Shown one piece after another: positions 1-8,004 of a DNA stretch of 64,000 bases (its first letter is position 1; each line of letters starts with the position of its first letter). Below the pieces are notes generated by a model. The model had not been told where the DNA came from and made no database searches. It saw nothing but the letters and a program-made list of their open reading frames with translations. The DNA comes from Galbitalea sp036266835 (GTDB taxonomy: Bacteria > Actinomycetota > Actinomycetes > Actinomycetales > Microbacteriaceae): contig DATAXD010000032.1 in assembly GCA_036266835.1 (NCBI GenBank), positions 25,337-89,336 on the forward strand. Direction: 5' to 3'. The position numbers and the translations under genes were made by a program.

Positions 1-668
1 GTAGCCCGATCATCGATCGCGACAAGCAGAACCATCGGTGCCTCGATCGAATAGCGACCCATTCCGTTCGGCATTGGTTCGAGATAGGTGTTGCGCTCTT
101 CGACAGCCTCCACGTGACGCTCGACCATGGATTCGAGATTCAGCTTCTCGCTCATCAACCGAACGGATTTCTCGAATTGCGGTGGAGTCTGCTGCTTGCC
201 GCGAGGCAGGACCTTCTGCTCGAGCATCGCGACGGACTCCGGGTCGAGGATGCTGACCTGGTCGACCAGGATCCGGGCGTGACGGAAGCTAATCGCTCCC
301 GCGGCCAGTGCAGCGAGGGTGTCGGGAAGATCGTTGACCAGGCACCGAGACGACCACATCACGTTGCGAGCCGCCGCCTCCGACATGTGCAACGCACCAG
401 CCAGTTGGGCGACGAACGACCGCTCCGCCAGCTCGGTGCGTGCGTGATGAGAGTCGTCACCCGGGAATTGTGAGGCCGCGTAGACCGCCCATGCGCGTGC
501 CTCTTCTATGCGACGAGCCCGCGCGGCCTGAGCCATCGCAACCTTCGCTTCGGCCACAGAGATGTCGTCGACAAAGTCGCCGAGGCGCTCGAGCATCTCG
601 CCGTACGGGGTCAGCGGAGCAGGCGATTCGGCATCACCGAATTCGACTCCAAAGCCTGCGCGTCCCAT
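1..668 (-). CDS. DUF222 / 13E12-repeat (HNH endonuclease-type) protein, 3' part missing
   Basis: The reverse strand is open from an ATG at 668 to the window edge (about 222 residues seen), so the C-terminus lies outside. The product begins MGRAGFGVEFGD and is rich in helical Ala/Arg/Glu segments. It carries the DUF222 hallmarks of an 'AGAISFRHARILVDQV' helix and an 'LTPYGEMLERLGDF' start. In actinobacteria DUF222 is usually followed by an HNH nuclease domain (the 13E12 repeat family), which here would be off-window. Its role is unknown; many copies per genome are usual and mobility or defence has been suggested. There is no strong Shine-Dalgarno before the ATG. Family assignment is fairly sure; nuclease activity is inference because the HNH part is not visible. 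Confidence 0.75.
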   Translation of the reverse strand, partial: MGRAGFGVEFGDAESPAPLTPYGEMLERLGDFVDDISVAEAKVAMAQAARARRIEEARAWAVYAASQFPGDDSHHARTELAERSFVAQLAGALHMSEAAARNVMWSSRCLVNDLPDTLAALAAGAISFRHARILVDQVSILDPESVAMLEQKVLPRGKQQTPPQFEKSVRLMSEKLNLESMVERHVEAVEERNTYLEPMPNGMGRYSIEAPMVLLVAIDDRA

Positions 669-796
669 GACTTAATGCTGACAGGGTCCCCCGACATTCG
701 TGCGAGTTGTCCACAGGGTTGACGGCGATTTCGTAGAAGAAATGTTTGGACGCGGTAACCCCGGCGAGCGCCGCCCGCCCTCAGGCCGCCGATTGC

Positions 797-1393
797 TTAG
801 CTACGACCCGCTGTCGACAGGTTTCTGACCTGCTCGGTAGCCCACGCGCGCGTTGTCTGTGCCGCGGGAGTATCGGATGAAACCAGCCAGGCCAGCTCGA
901 GGCCGCTGAGGAATGCCAGGATTTCTATGGCCTTCGCGCGCGGATCGACGTCCTTCCGCATCTCGCCGCGTCTCTGTGCCGAACCGAGAGTCTCGGCAAG
1001 ACGATCAACCGTGAGCTGGTAGTTCGCCGCGAGTCGTGGGCGTAGCGCATCGTCGTCCCCAACATTCTCCGCGATCAACACACCCAGTAGCCCGACGAGA
1101 TCCGGATGCTCCGCCCATCCGTTCACGATCTCGGCAATGATGTCGAAGATCCGCATCCCGGGGTCGGGTCCGTCGCGCCACAGAAGGCCATTCTCAAACG
1201 CATCCCTGGCATCCAGGATGGCGTTGACCAGACCCTCCTTCGTGCCGAAGTGATAAACGACCGCGGCCTGCGAAACGCCCGCCTCACGGGCGATATCAGC
1301 AAGGGTCGTACCGCGGGAACCGTTCCTCGCGATCAGGCGAGTGGCGACCGAGATGAGCTCCTCGCGGCGATCAGCACCCGTTCGTCGAGTCAC
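797..1393 (-). CDS. TetR/AcrR-family transcriptional regulator
   Basis: 198 residues, the usual TetR length. The N-terminal helix-turn-helix (about residues 28-60) reads TLADIAREAGVSQAAVVYHF followed by GTKEGLVNAI, the typical TetR DNA-binding signature. The C-terminal part is the variable ligand-binding bundle. The start is GTG at 1393, with a GGAAGGGG Shine-Dalgarno 8 bases upstream. It is divergent from the esterase/ABC operon. The 143-bp gap holds a perfect 8+8 inverted repeat (1481-1502) and a second weaker copy, so it most likely represses itself and that operon. The inducer is unknown; a glycoside or ester taken up by the importer is a reasonable guess. Confidence 0.9.
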   Translation of the reverse strand: MTRRTGADRREELISVATRLIARNGSRGTTLADIAREAGVSQAAVVYHFGTKEGLVNAILDARDAFENGLLWRDGPDPGMRIFDIIAEIVNGWAEHPDLVGLLGVLIAENVGDDDALRPRLAANYQLTVDRLAETLGSAQRRGEMRKDVDPRAKAIEILAFLSGLELAWLVSSDTPAAQTTRAWATEQVRNLSTAGRS

Positions 1394-1480
1394 GCCGGCC
1401 CCTTCCGCGAACCCGCCGATCGGCTGTCCGCATTTTAGATTCTAGACAACTGACTAAGTGACCAGTATGTTTGACACGTG

Positions 1481-1502
1481 ACTGACTGACTAACCAGTCA
1501 GT
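1481..1502. promoter_or_regulatory. Probable TetR operator (8-bp inverted repeat)
   Basis: ACTGACTG-N6-CAGTCAGT, a perfect 8+8 palindrome between the divergent TetR gene and the esterase. A related, less perfect ACTG...CAGT element lies at 1449-1466, and a TTGACA box sits at 1471-1476 between the two. Spacing and position fit a TetR-family operator blocking the rightward promoter. The assignment to this TetR is inference from adjacency. Confidence 0.65.
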
Positions 1503-1536
1503 TATAGTTCCATTCCTGCCATTGAGAGCCACCAGC

Positions 1537-2568
1537 ATGCCCTCCAGCGACACTCCACCCGAAACGGCGGTGGGCCAGGACAGCAGCAGTCCGCAGCCTA
1601 ACGACGAGGTGCTCCGGTACTTCGAGCAAAACCCCGGTGACGACACCGGCGGCGTCAGCGACATCGGGCTGCTGCGAGCGCAAACGCACGACGTAGGACT
1701 TCGCGTTCGGGGTGCGCTTCAGCCGATCGGAATGAGCACCGACCTCGTCGTGCATGGCGTGCGCGTTCGCCGCTACACCCCGGAGAACCTCACCAATCCG
1801 CGACTCGGATTCATCTGGATCCATGGCGGCGGCTGGATGCACGGCGACCTTGAGGTCTACGACGGTGTAGCGCGGGCCTTCGCAAATCAGCTCGGATGCG
1901 AAGTCGTCGCGGTCGACTACGCCCTCGCCCCCGAGCATCCGTTTCCAGCCGGCCTGGACGACGTCTGGAATGTTGTGCTCTGGGCTGAGCAGGAGTTTGA
2001 GGACATCGTGGTTGCGGGCGACAGCTCGGGTGGGACCCTCGCAGCCGCAGCGTCGATCAAGGCCCGCGACAACGGCATCCGGATCGCGGCACAGTTGCTC
2101 ATTTACCCGGTTCTCGAGAGTTCAGACGAGACAAGCTTCAAACAAGGTTTTCGCACCCGGTTCGCCTCCTTCGCCGGCCAGGAGAATTTTGGCGAGAGCA
2201 CCTATCAGCGCATCAAATGGATCTGGGACGTATACGCGCCCGATCCGGCGTTGCGGCAGTCGCCGCTCGCCACCCCCATGCGCGCGGAGAGCCTGGCTGA
2301 CGTTGCGCCGGCTGTCATCCTCACGGCCGAGCACGACATCCTGCGCGGCGAAGCCGAGGCCTATGCTGCCCGGCTGCGAGCGGATGGCGTACGGGTCGAG
2401 CTCATCGAATTCGCGGGCCAGATCCACGGATTCCTGCAAATGCGCGGAGTGCTGACCGATGCGCAAACCGCACTCGAGGTGGCATCCGACGCACTCCGTC
2501 GCTGCCTCGCCCCCGAACCAGCACGCACAGCACCAATTCATCCAGCATCCAAGACAAAGGAGTCATAA
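1537..2568 (+). CDS. Alpha/beta hydrolase, hormone-sensitive-lipase (HSL) type esterase
   Basis: 343 residues from the ATG at 1537; a TTG at 1522 would add five residues. The oxyanion-hole motif HGGGW is near residue 96 and the nucleophile elbow GDSSGG near 161-166 (Ser163). The catalytic acid is probably in the AEHDILRGE segment and the His in the GQIHGF segment, so the HSL-family triad is complete. These enzymes hydrolyse short-chain carboxyl esters such as acetyl groups. There is no signal peptide, so it acts in the cytoplasm. Its TAA stop overlaps the ATG of the binding-protein gene (TAATG at 2566-2570), so translation is coupled. In this context it may deacylate a sugar or glycoside after import (inference). 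Confidence 0.88.
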   Translation: MPSSDTPPETAVGQDSSSPQPNDEVLRYFEQNPGDDTGGVSDIGLLRAQTHDVGLRVRGALQPIGMSTDLVVHGVRVRRYTPENLTNPRLGFIWIHGGGWMHGDLEVYDGVARAFANQLGCEVVAVDYALAPEHPFPAGLDDVWNVVLWAEQEFEDIVVAGDSSGGTLAAAASIKARDNGIRIAAQLLIYPVLESSDETSFKQGFRTRFASFAGQENFGESTYQRIKWIWDVYAPDPALRQSPLATPMRAESLADVAPAVILTAEHDILRGEAEAYAARLRADGVRVELIEFAGQIHGFLQMRGVLTDAQTALEVASDALRRCLAPEPARTAPIHPASKTKES

Positions 2569-3938
2569 TGTCTCGCATCATTGCCTCACAAACCAGGAGC
2601 GGATTACTGCGCCGCCTCGCACTGGTCGCTACTGCAACCGCCGCAGTCGTGTCCCTGGCCGCCTGTGCGCCGGGATCGGGTAACGGCAGCGGCTCAGCCA
2701 ACAACGGAGTAAGCACAACGCTGAGCGGCAAGCCCACCACGCTCAACGTGTTGGTGACTACCCCCGACGTGCCGCTGTTCGATGCGCTCGGCAAAGCGTT
2801 TCACGCGAAGTACCCGAAGGTGACGGTCAAGATCACCAGCCAGGACTACACGGCTCTCACCACGAACGTCTCCCACATCCTGTCGGGAAGCGACGTTCCG
2901 GATGTCGTTCGGCTCGCCTCGTTCGGCAATCTGGTCAAAGACAAGCTCCTCGCCAATCTGGATCCCTACGCTTCGGCATACAAGTGGACCTCCTGGCCGC
3001 AGTCGCAATTCGCGTCGACTCGCGTCGCCTCGAACGGCACACAGCGCGGATCCGGTTCTCTCTATGGCGTTGGCCCGGGCTTTGGTCTGACCGGCGTCTT
3101 CTACAACAAGGCTCTCGCGGCTCAAATCGGGATGACGACGGCACCTACCAGCCTCGCGGACTTCGAGAACGATCTCGCCGAGGCTAAAACGGCCGGCGTC
3201 CTCCCAATTGTTGCCAACGGTAAGGATGGCGGAACCGGGTTCATCCTGCAGAACCTGCAGATGGACTATGCGGGTGGCATCGGACCGGTCCAGAAATGGA
3301 ACGATGACGAGAACGGCGCCAACATCGACACCCCCGCTACCGTGCAGGCAGCGACGACGATGCAGCAATGGGCAAAAGACGGCTACTTTGCCTCCGACGT
3401 GAACGCCGTGGACCAGACGCTTGCGCCGACGCAGTTCACGTCGGGCCACGGCCTGTTCTTCGTGAGCGGCAACTGGCAGGCTCCCGGGCTCGACTCCGCT
3501 GGTGCAGGCAAGTACGGCTTCTTCCTGTTCCCGCCGAAGTCCGACGGTGGCAAGTACGCTGCCATGACGGCGGCAGACACGCTCGCCGTGCCGGCGAAAG
3601 CCGCGCACCCGACCGCCGCGGCGGCGTTCCTCAACTTCATCCAAACCGATGCGACAGCTCGCGAGGACACGGTCAAGTTCGGAGGTGTGGTGCCAGCGGG
3701 TCCCGTCAACGGCAGCACCCCAGCAACGACTGCCGGCTCCGTCGTCGGGGCGACCGTCGTCGCGTTCCGCGGCCTCCTGAAAAGCAACGGACTCGCCGAC
3801 TTCATGGCCAACGCGACCGCGTCGATCAACGTGAATGCAATCGTCCCGCAGACGCAGCTGTTGGTCGCGGGACAGACCACGCCGCAGAGTTTCGCCACGG
3901 CCTTGCAGACGGCATACACCCAGGAGCTCGCCCAGTAG
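2568..3938 (+). CDS. ABC importer solute-binding lipoprotein (family 1, carbohydrate type)
   Basis: 456 residues. It has an N-terminal signal peptide with a lipobox (VVSLAACAP, Cys about residue 33), then a Gly/Ser/Asn linker and a family-1 extracellular solute-binding domain. Features seen are 'TLNVLVTTPDVPLFDALGKAFHAKYPKVTVKI' at the start of the first lobe, 'GVGPGFGLTGVFYNKALAAQIG' in the middle, and a 'PAKAAHPTAAAAFLNFIQT' helix near the C-terminus. It would be tethered outside the membrane and deliver a sugar or oligosaccharide to the two permeases that follow. The start codon overlaps the upstream stop. The substrate cannot be read from sequence. Confidence 0.93.
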   Translation: MSRIIASQTRSGLLRRLALVATATAAVVSLAACAPGSGNGSGSANNGVSTTLSGKPTTLNVLVTTPDVPLFDALGKAFHAKYPKVTVKITSQDYTALTTNVSHILSGSDVPDVVRLASFGNLVKDKLLANLDPYASAYKWTSWPQSQFASTRVASNGTQRGSGSLYGVGPGFGLTGVFYNKALAAQIGMTTAPTSLADFENDLAEAKTAGVLPIVANGKDGGTGFILQNLQMDYAGGIGPVQKWNDDENGANIDTPATVQAATTMQQWAKDGYFASDVNAVDQTLAPTQFTSGHGLFFVSGNWQAPGLDSAGAGKYGFFLFPPKSDGGKYAAMTAADTLAVPAKAAHPTAAAAFLNFIQTDATAREDTVKFGGVVPAGPVNGSTPATTAGSVVGATVVAFRGLLKSNGLADFMANATASINVNAIVPQTQLLVAGQTTPQSFATALQTAYTQELAQ

Positions 3939-4039
3939 CAAGCGCGGGGTCACCAATCCGGTCGGTCGGGCGCTGCGTGCTGTCGTGCCCGGCCGACCGG
4001 CACCATGCTTGATGAGCAAGCACCGAAAGGCAGGTCATC

Positions 4040-4930
4040 GTGCCACGATCAGGCGTCTCGCGCGGTCGATCGCGAACGGATTGGCGCGCGCTGCTCTGGG
4101 TGGTCCCGGCGCTTGCCGTCTATGCGGCGTTCGTCCTCTTCCCGCTCCTGCAATCGCTCCAGTACTCGTTCTACGACTGGGACGGGATAGGAACTGCGAC
4201 GTGGGCCGGATTCGACAACTGGGCATCCCTGTTCACCAACCCGGAGCTGCTGCACGCGATCGCCAATGCGTTCGTCCTCATCCTCTTCTACACCCTGATC
4301 CCCATCGTTCTGGGGCTCATCGCTGCCGCCCTGGTTCGCCAGGTGCGGCCCGGCCCGTTCGGAACGGTTACCCGGGTTGCGTTGTTCGTGCCCCAGGTCA
4401 TCCCGCTGGTCGCAGCCGGAATCGCCTGGTCGTGGCTCTACTCGCAGTCCGGCCTCGTCAACCAGTTCCTGAGCGCGATGGGGCTCGGCTCGCTGGCCCG
4501 CGCCTGGCTCGGCGACTTCACGTTCGCCTTGCCCGCAGTCGGCGTGATCGGCGTCTGGGTCATGCTCGGGTTCTGTACCGTACTGCTCCTTTCGGGCATG
4601 GGCAAGATCGATCCGTCGCTCTACGAAGCGGCCCGTCTTGACGGTGCCGGCAGCGTGGCCGAGTTCTTCGCCGTGACTCTGCCGGGACTCCGCCAGGAGC
4701 TCGTGGTTTGTGTCACCTTCACGATGATCGCGGCGCTCACGAGCTTCGACATCATCCAGGTCTCGACCCAGGGCGGTCCCGGCTATCAGACGCTCGTTCC
4801 CGGCGTCGCGGTGTACCGCCTCGCATTCCTCGACCAGAACATCGGCCAGGCGTCCGCCCTCGCCATCTTCCTCACGCTCATGGTTCTCGCCATCATCATC
4901 CCCGTTCAGCAACTCAGGCGGGTGCGATGA
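4040..4930 (+). CDS. ABC transporter permease, MalF/UgpA type
   Basis: 296 residues starting at GTG 4040, after an AAGGCAG box. Six predicted membrane helices begin at 'LLWVVPALAVYAAFVLFPLLQSL'. The cytoplasmic EAA loop reads EAARLDGAGSVAEFFAVTLPGL, the docking site for the ATPase in carbohydrate importers. It is the first of two permeases forming the channel. Its stop overlaps the next start (ATGA at 4927-4930). No ATP-binding subunit is encoded nearby; as in many actinobacteria a shared MsmK-type ATPase elsewhere would have to power it. Confidence 0.93.
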   Translation: MPRSGVSRGRSRTDWRALLWVVPALAVYAAFVLFPLLQSLQYSFYDWDGIGTATWAGFDNWASLFTNPELLHAIANAFVLILFYTLIPIVLGLIAAALVRQVRPGPFGTVTRVALFVPQVIPLVAAGIAWSWLYSQSGLVNQFLSAMGLGSLARAWLGDFTFALPAVGVIGVWVMLGFCTVLLLSGMGKIDPSLYEAARLDGAGSVAEFFAVTLPGLRQELVVCVTFTMIAALTSFDIIQVSTQGGPGYQTLVPGVAVYRLAFLDQNIGQASALAIFLTLMVLAIIIPVQQLRRVR

Positions 4931-5748
4931 TCTCGTCGCGCGGTGAGCGCATCAGCCGTGCCGTAATTCTGGTCGCGCTGGCCCTCTTTGGCGTTGTCCC
5001 GCTCGTTAGCCTGTTGACGACGGCACTAACCCCGCAGGGCAGCCTGCCGCAGGGGCTGGTGTGGCCGTCGAATCCGCAGTGGCAAAACTTCGCCGACGCC
5101 TGGACCGCGGCGAACTTCCTTCGCCTGCTCGAATCGAGTTGCCTGATCGTGCTCGGAGTCGTGCCGATTGCCCTGGCCCTCGCGACGCTCGCCGGCTACG
5201 CGCTGGCACAGTTTCGAGTACCGGGCGGCAGGGTGATCTATGTTGCATTCCTGATCGGACTGACTCTGCCCGCCGAGTCGCTCATCACCCCGCTGTACTA
5301 CGACCTGCAATCGATGGGACTACTCGGTTCCCGACTGGCAGTAGTGATTCCGGAGATCGCCCTCCTCATGCCCTTCGGCGTCTTTTGGATGCGAGCACAC
5401 TTCTCTAACAGCGAGCTGGCCCTGACGGAGGCGGCACGCATCGATGGCGCGAACAGGTGGCAGACGTTCGCTCGAATTCACCTGCCACTGGCTACCCCTG
5501 CCTGGTCGGCGCTCGCGATCCTCTACTTCCTGGCCACCTGGAACCAGTACCTCCTGCCGCTCGTGCTCATCAGCGATCCGTCCAATCGGACGATGGCTGG
5601 TGGTCTGGGAGCTTTCCAGGGACAGTACGGCGACAACATCCAGTTGCTCTGCGCCGGATCCCTGATCATCATCGCGCCGTCGCTGATCGTGTTCCTGGTA
5701 TTCCAGCGCAGCTTTGTGCGAGCGCTGCTGGCCGGAGCGGTCAAGTAG
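4927..5748 (+). CDS. ABC transporter permease, MalG/UgpE type
   Basis: 273 residues from ATG 4927, which overlaps the preceding stop by four bases. A longer reading upstream is only a shadow of the first permease. The protein opens with MISSRGERISRAVILVALALFGVVPLVSLL, has six predicted helices, and carries the EAA loop EAARIDGANRWQTFARIHLP. It pairs with the MalF-type permease and the lipoprotein as a CUT1-like carbohydrate importer. It is the last gene of the esterase-importer operon; the next gene is on the other strand. Confidence 0.93.
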   Translation: MISSRGERISRAVILVALALFGVVPLVSLLTTALTPQGSLPQGLVWPSNPQWQNFADAWTAANFLRLLESSCLIVLGVVPIALALATLAGYALAQFRVPGGRVIYVAFLIGLTLPAESLITPLYYDLQSMGLLGSRLAVVIPEIALLMPFGVFWMRAHFSNSELALTEAARIDGANRWQTFARIHLPLATPAWSALAILYFLATWNQYLLPLVLISDPSNRTMAGGLGAFQGQYGDNIQLLCAGSLIIIAPSLIVFLVFQRSFVRALLAGAVK

Positions 5749-5784
5749 TCGCGAGGCGCCGAGGCACCCCGCCGGGGGCGAAAC

Positions 5785-5961
5785 CTAGCGCTGCTCCCCG
5801 TGACCGAGCACGTGGAACGGGATCGCTAGTGAGATCGAGATCGCCGCGATACCGCCGAGGAACATGACCGCCTGAAACGTAGGGAAGTTGAACGCGAACG
5901 CAAAAAGCGCGATGCCGCCGAGGAAGAACACGAAGGCGATGAGGAAGTAGACGACGTTCAT
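5785..5961 (-). CDS. Small two-helix membrane protein
   Basis: 58 residues from ATG 5961: MNVVYFLIAFVFFLGGIALF then a second hydrophobic stretch AVMFLGGIAAISISLAI and a short polar tail. Two membrane helices account for nearly the whole protein. A longer open frame upstream has no membrane or codon signature. Function unknown. It lies between the importer operon and the sigma-factor cassette, on the same strand as the latter and 58 bp beyond the stop of the sigma factor, so it may be co-transcribed with it. Confidence 0.6.
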   Translation of the reverse strand: MNVVYFLIAFVFFLGGIALFAFAFNFPTFQAVMFLGGIAAISISLAIPFHVLGHGEQR

Positions 5962-6019
5962 GGTGTCCTGACTGGTAGGCGCGTTGCATCCATTCTCCAC
6001 GAGAATTCGGTCGCGCGCA

Positions 6020-7207
6020 TCACGACCCGAGCGCGGCGAGCCGTCGCTCCAGTTCCGCCCGCTCGACATCCGAAGTGGTGAGTGCGAGCGCCTCCCGAAA
6101 GCGATCAGCGGCATCCGCATTTCGTCCCGCCCGCCGCAGCAGATCGCCTTGCGCTACAGGCAGCCAGCGGTAGCCGCTGAGCTTCAGGCCATCCATGATC
6201 GCGAGGCCGGTCGCCGGGCCGTCGCGCATGCCGAGTGCGATCGCGCGGTTGAGTTCGATGACCGGCGACGGTGTGAGTGCGAGAAGCTCGTCGTACAGCA
6301 CGACGATCGCGGGCCAGTCCGTGTCGTCGGCCGCGGCGACGCGGGCGTGACACGCGGCGATCTCCGCCTGCAGGACGTACGGCCCCCGACCGCGTGCGGA
6401 TCTCAGCACGGCGAGCCCGGCTTCGATCTCGTCCGAGTGCCAGCTCGAGCGGTCTTGCTCCTCAAGCGTCCGCAGGTCGCCGGCAGGGCCGATGCGGGCA
6501 TCCCTTCGGGAGTTCTGCAGCTTCATCAGCGCGAGTAGCCCACGCGCCTCGGATTCCGCGGGCATGAGGTCGACGACCGCCTGCGCCATCGAGATCGCGG
6601 TGGCCGCGAATTCCCCTCCCGCGGCGCCGCCATAGCCCTCGTTGAACACGAGATAGAGCACTGCCAGCACGCCGTCGAGACGTTCCGCAAGCTGCTCGGA
6701 GGGCGGCACACGATACGGGATGCCGGCCTCTTCGATCTTGCGCCGCGCCCGTACCAGCCGCTGCGCCATGGTCGCCTCAGGCACCAGGAACGCTGCCGCG
6801 ATCTCGGCGACGGAAAGTCCCGCGACGGTCCTGAGGGTGAGCGCGACGCGCGCTGCGAGCGGCAGCGCCGGATGCGCGCAGGTGAAGATCAGGCGCAGCC
6901 GGTCGTCCTCGATGTCGTGCTCGGACGACTGGAGCGACTCCATCACTACCACCTCCTTCGCGCGTCGTTGCTCGGATTCTCGCGAGCGGATGCGGTCGAT
7001 CGCCTTGTTGCGCGCCGTCGTCATCAACCAGGCCCCGGTGTTGTCCGGGATGCCGCTGGTCGGCCAGTTGGCGAGCGCGCTTTCGAACGCGTCCTGGGTC
7101 GCATCCTCGGCCAGCGTCCAGTCGCCGGTGAGCCGAATCAGGGCGCCGACGATCCGGCTCCAGTCCCTGTGATGGACCGAAACCAGAGCGTCGGCGACCT
7201 CGCTCAA
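6020..7207 (-). CDS. ECF42-type RNA polymerase sigma factor with C-terminal TPR-like extension
   Basis: 395 residues from TTG 7207, 10 bp after the stop of the DGPF gene; the open frame runs further upstream but is only shadow of the two DGPF genes. Sigma-2 is recognisable in 'EDATQDAFESALANWPTSGIPDNTGAWLMTTARNKAIDRIRSR' and sigma-4 in 'VAGLSVAEIAAAFLVPEATMAQRLVRARRKI'. About 200 further residues follow, with 'YLVFNEGYGG' and helical repeats, the long C-terminal extension typical of ECF42 (often annotated as sigma-24 or DUF6596). ECF42 genes are known to sit beside DGPF (YCII-like) genes, as here, and no classical anti-sigma is seen. It should direct polymerase to the DGPF promoter. Confidence 0.88.
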   Translation of the reverse strand: MSEVADALVSVHHRDWSRIVGALIRLTGDWTLAEDATQDAFESALANWPTSGIPDNTGAWLMTTARNKAIDRIRSRESEQRRAKEVVVMESLQSSEHDIEDDRLRLIFTCAHPALPLAARVALTLRTVAGLSVAEIAAAFLVPEATMAQRLVRARRKIEEAGIPYRVPPSEQLAERLDGVLAVLYLVFNEGYGGAAGGEFAATAISMAQAVVDLMPAESEARGLLALMKLQNSRRDARIGPAGDLRTLEEQDRSSWHSDEIEAGLAVLRSARGRGPYVLQAEIAACHARVAAADDTDWPAIVVLYDELLALTPSPVIELNRAIALGMRDGPATGLAIMDGLKLSGYRWLPVAQGDLLRRAGRNADAADRFREALALTTSDVERAELERRLAALGS

Positions 7208-7217
7208 ACCCGCGAGT

Positions 7218-7553
7218 CTAAAACTCGGCGGGCCAGAACGGCCGGATCTCGATCCGTCCGGCGCGAGCCATCGGATGCCGCGAGGCGAAGTCAATCGCAT
7301 CGTCCAGGTTCTCGCACTCGATGATGTCGAAGCCGGCGATCCATTCCTTGGACTCGCTGAACGGGCCGTCGGTAACCAGCAGTTCGCCCTTGCGAATACG
7401 CAGTGTCGTCGCATCCTCGTTCGGCCGCAACCTGTTGCCGAACTTGCGGATGCCGCGACGCGCACCCTCCTCGATCCAGGCCTCGATCTCGCCCGGCTGC
7501 TCCTCGATGGCATCGGGCTCCGAGTCGGATGCGATAAACAGCATGTATTCCAC
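7218..7553 (-). CDS. YCII-like DGPF-domain protein
   Basis: 111 residues, MEYMLFIASDSEPDAIEEQPG onward. It contains the defining DGPF core (TDGPFSESKEWIAGFDIIE) followed by DDAIDFASRHPMARAGRIEIRPF. This small ferredoxin-like alpha+beta family is related to YCII and is nearly always encoded next to ECF42 sigma factors; its chemistry is not established. It lies 3 bp after the upstream DGPF paralogue and 10 bp before the sigma gene, clearly one operon. It differs from its neighbour throughout, so this is an old duplication. Confidence 0.88.
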   Translation of the reverse strand: MEYMLFIASDSEPDAIEEQPGEIEAWIEEGARRGIRKFGNRLRPNEDATTLRIRKGELLVTDGPFSESKEWIAGFDIIECENLDDAIDFASRHPMARAGRIEIRPFWPAEF

Positions 7554-7556
7554 GAG

Positions 7557-7895
7557 TCAGTCCTCCCAAACCATGACTTCGCGCACCTCGATGCGCCCTC
7601 TTCGGGCCATCGGGTGTCGAGACGCGTACTCGACGGCTTCGTCGAGGCTCGCGCACTCGAGGAGGTCGTATCCGGCGATCCACTCCTTGGACTCGGTGAA
7701 CGGCCCATCCGTGATGAGAGTTTTGCCGTTGCGCACCCGCACTGTCCTGGCCTCCTTCGGCGCAAGCAGCGGATCGCCCTGCTTGCGGATGCCGCGGCGC
7801 TCACCCTCGGCCACCCAGTCCTCGATGTCGGGCTCTGGCGCGGTGTCGGTGTCTGGCTCGGTGTCGGTGCACACGAACATCAGGTACTCGGTCAT
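7557..7895 (-). CDS. YCII-like DGPF-domain protein (first gene of the sigma cassette)
   Basis: 112 residues from ATG 7895, chosen because an excellent AAGGAGG Shine-Dalgarno stands 6 bases upstream; the longer open frame is an artefact of the divergent region. It opens MTEYLMFVCTDTEPDTDTAPEPD and carries ITDGPFTESKEWIAGYDLLE and DEAVEYASRHPMARRGRIEVREV. It is the leading gene of a three-gene operon (DGPF-DGPF-sigma), and an ECF42-like promoter can be seen upstream. Biochemical role unknown; family and operon assignment are firm. Confidence 0.88.
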   Translation of the reverse strand: MTEYLMFVCTDTEPDTDTAPEPDIEDWVAEGERRGIRKQGDPLLAPKEARTVRVRNGKTLITDGPFTESKEWIAGYDLLECASLDEAVEYASRHPMARRGRIEVREVMVWED

Positions 7896-7927
7896 AGGTC
7901 CTCCTTGATTAGACGGTACGTGAGTAC

Positions 7928-7955
7928 GACGGAGCCGCGAAGGCCAGAAACGACA
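7928..7955 (-). promoter_or_regulatory. Candidate ECF42-type promoter of the DGPF-sigma operon
   Basis: Read on the reverse strand: TGTCGT (7955-7950), an 18-bp spacer, then CGTC (7931-7928). ECF42 promoters described in Streptomyces have TGTCGA at -35 and CGA/TC at -10. A second, better copy stands before the other DGPF/ECF42 pair in this window (25282-25308). It is placed 32 bp before the first start codon. Inferred by motif and context. Confidence 0.5.
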
Positions 7956-7960
7956 TCCGT

Positions 7961-8004
7961 TTGACAATTTTCGAGAAATTGCAATACTTAAGCACATGCT
8001 TAAG
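7961..8004 (+). promoter_or_regulatory. ArsR promoter and operator palindrome overlapping the start codon
   Basis: TTGACA at 7961-7966 and AATACT at 7983-7988 (16-bp spacer) form a plausible sigma-A promoter. A perfect palindrome CTTAAGCACATGCTTAAG (7987-8004) overlaps the -10 box and includes the ATG at 7996. The expected transcript start is at or next to that ATG, so the message may be leaderless. This is a classic place for ArsR autoregulation. Confidence 0.6.

Noticed and set aside
2694..4019. 441-residue reverse open frame opposite the binding-protein gene
   Set aside because: High-GC antisense artefact: Arg/Gly/Asp-rich with no domains, fully overlapping a certain lipoprotein gene.
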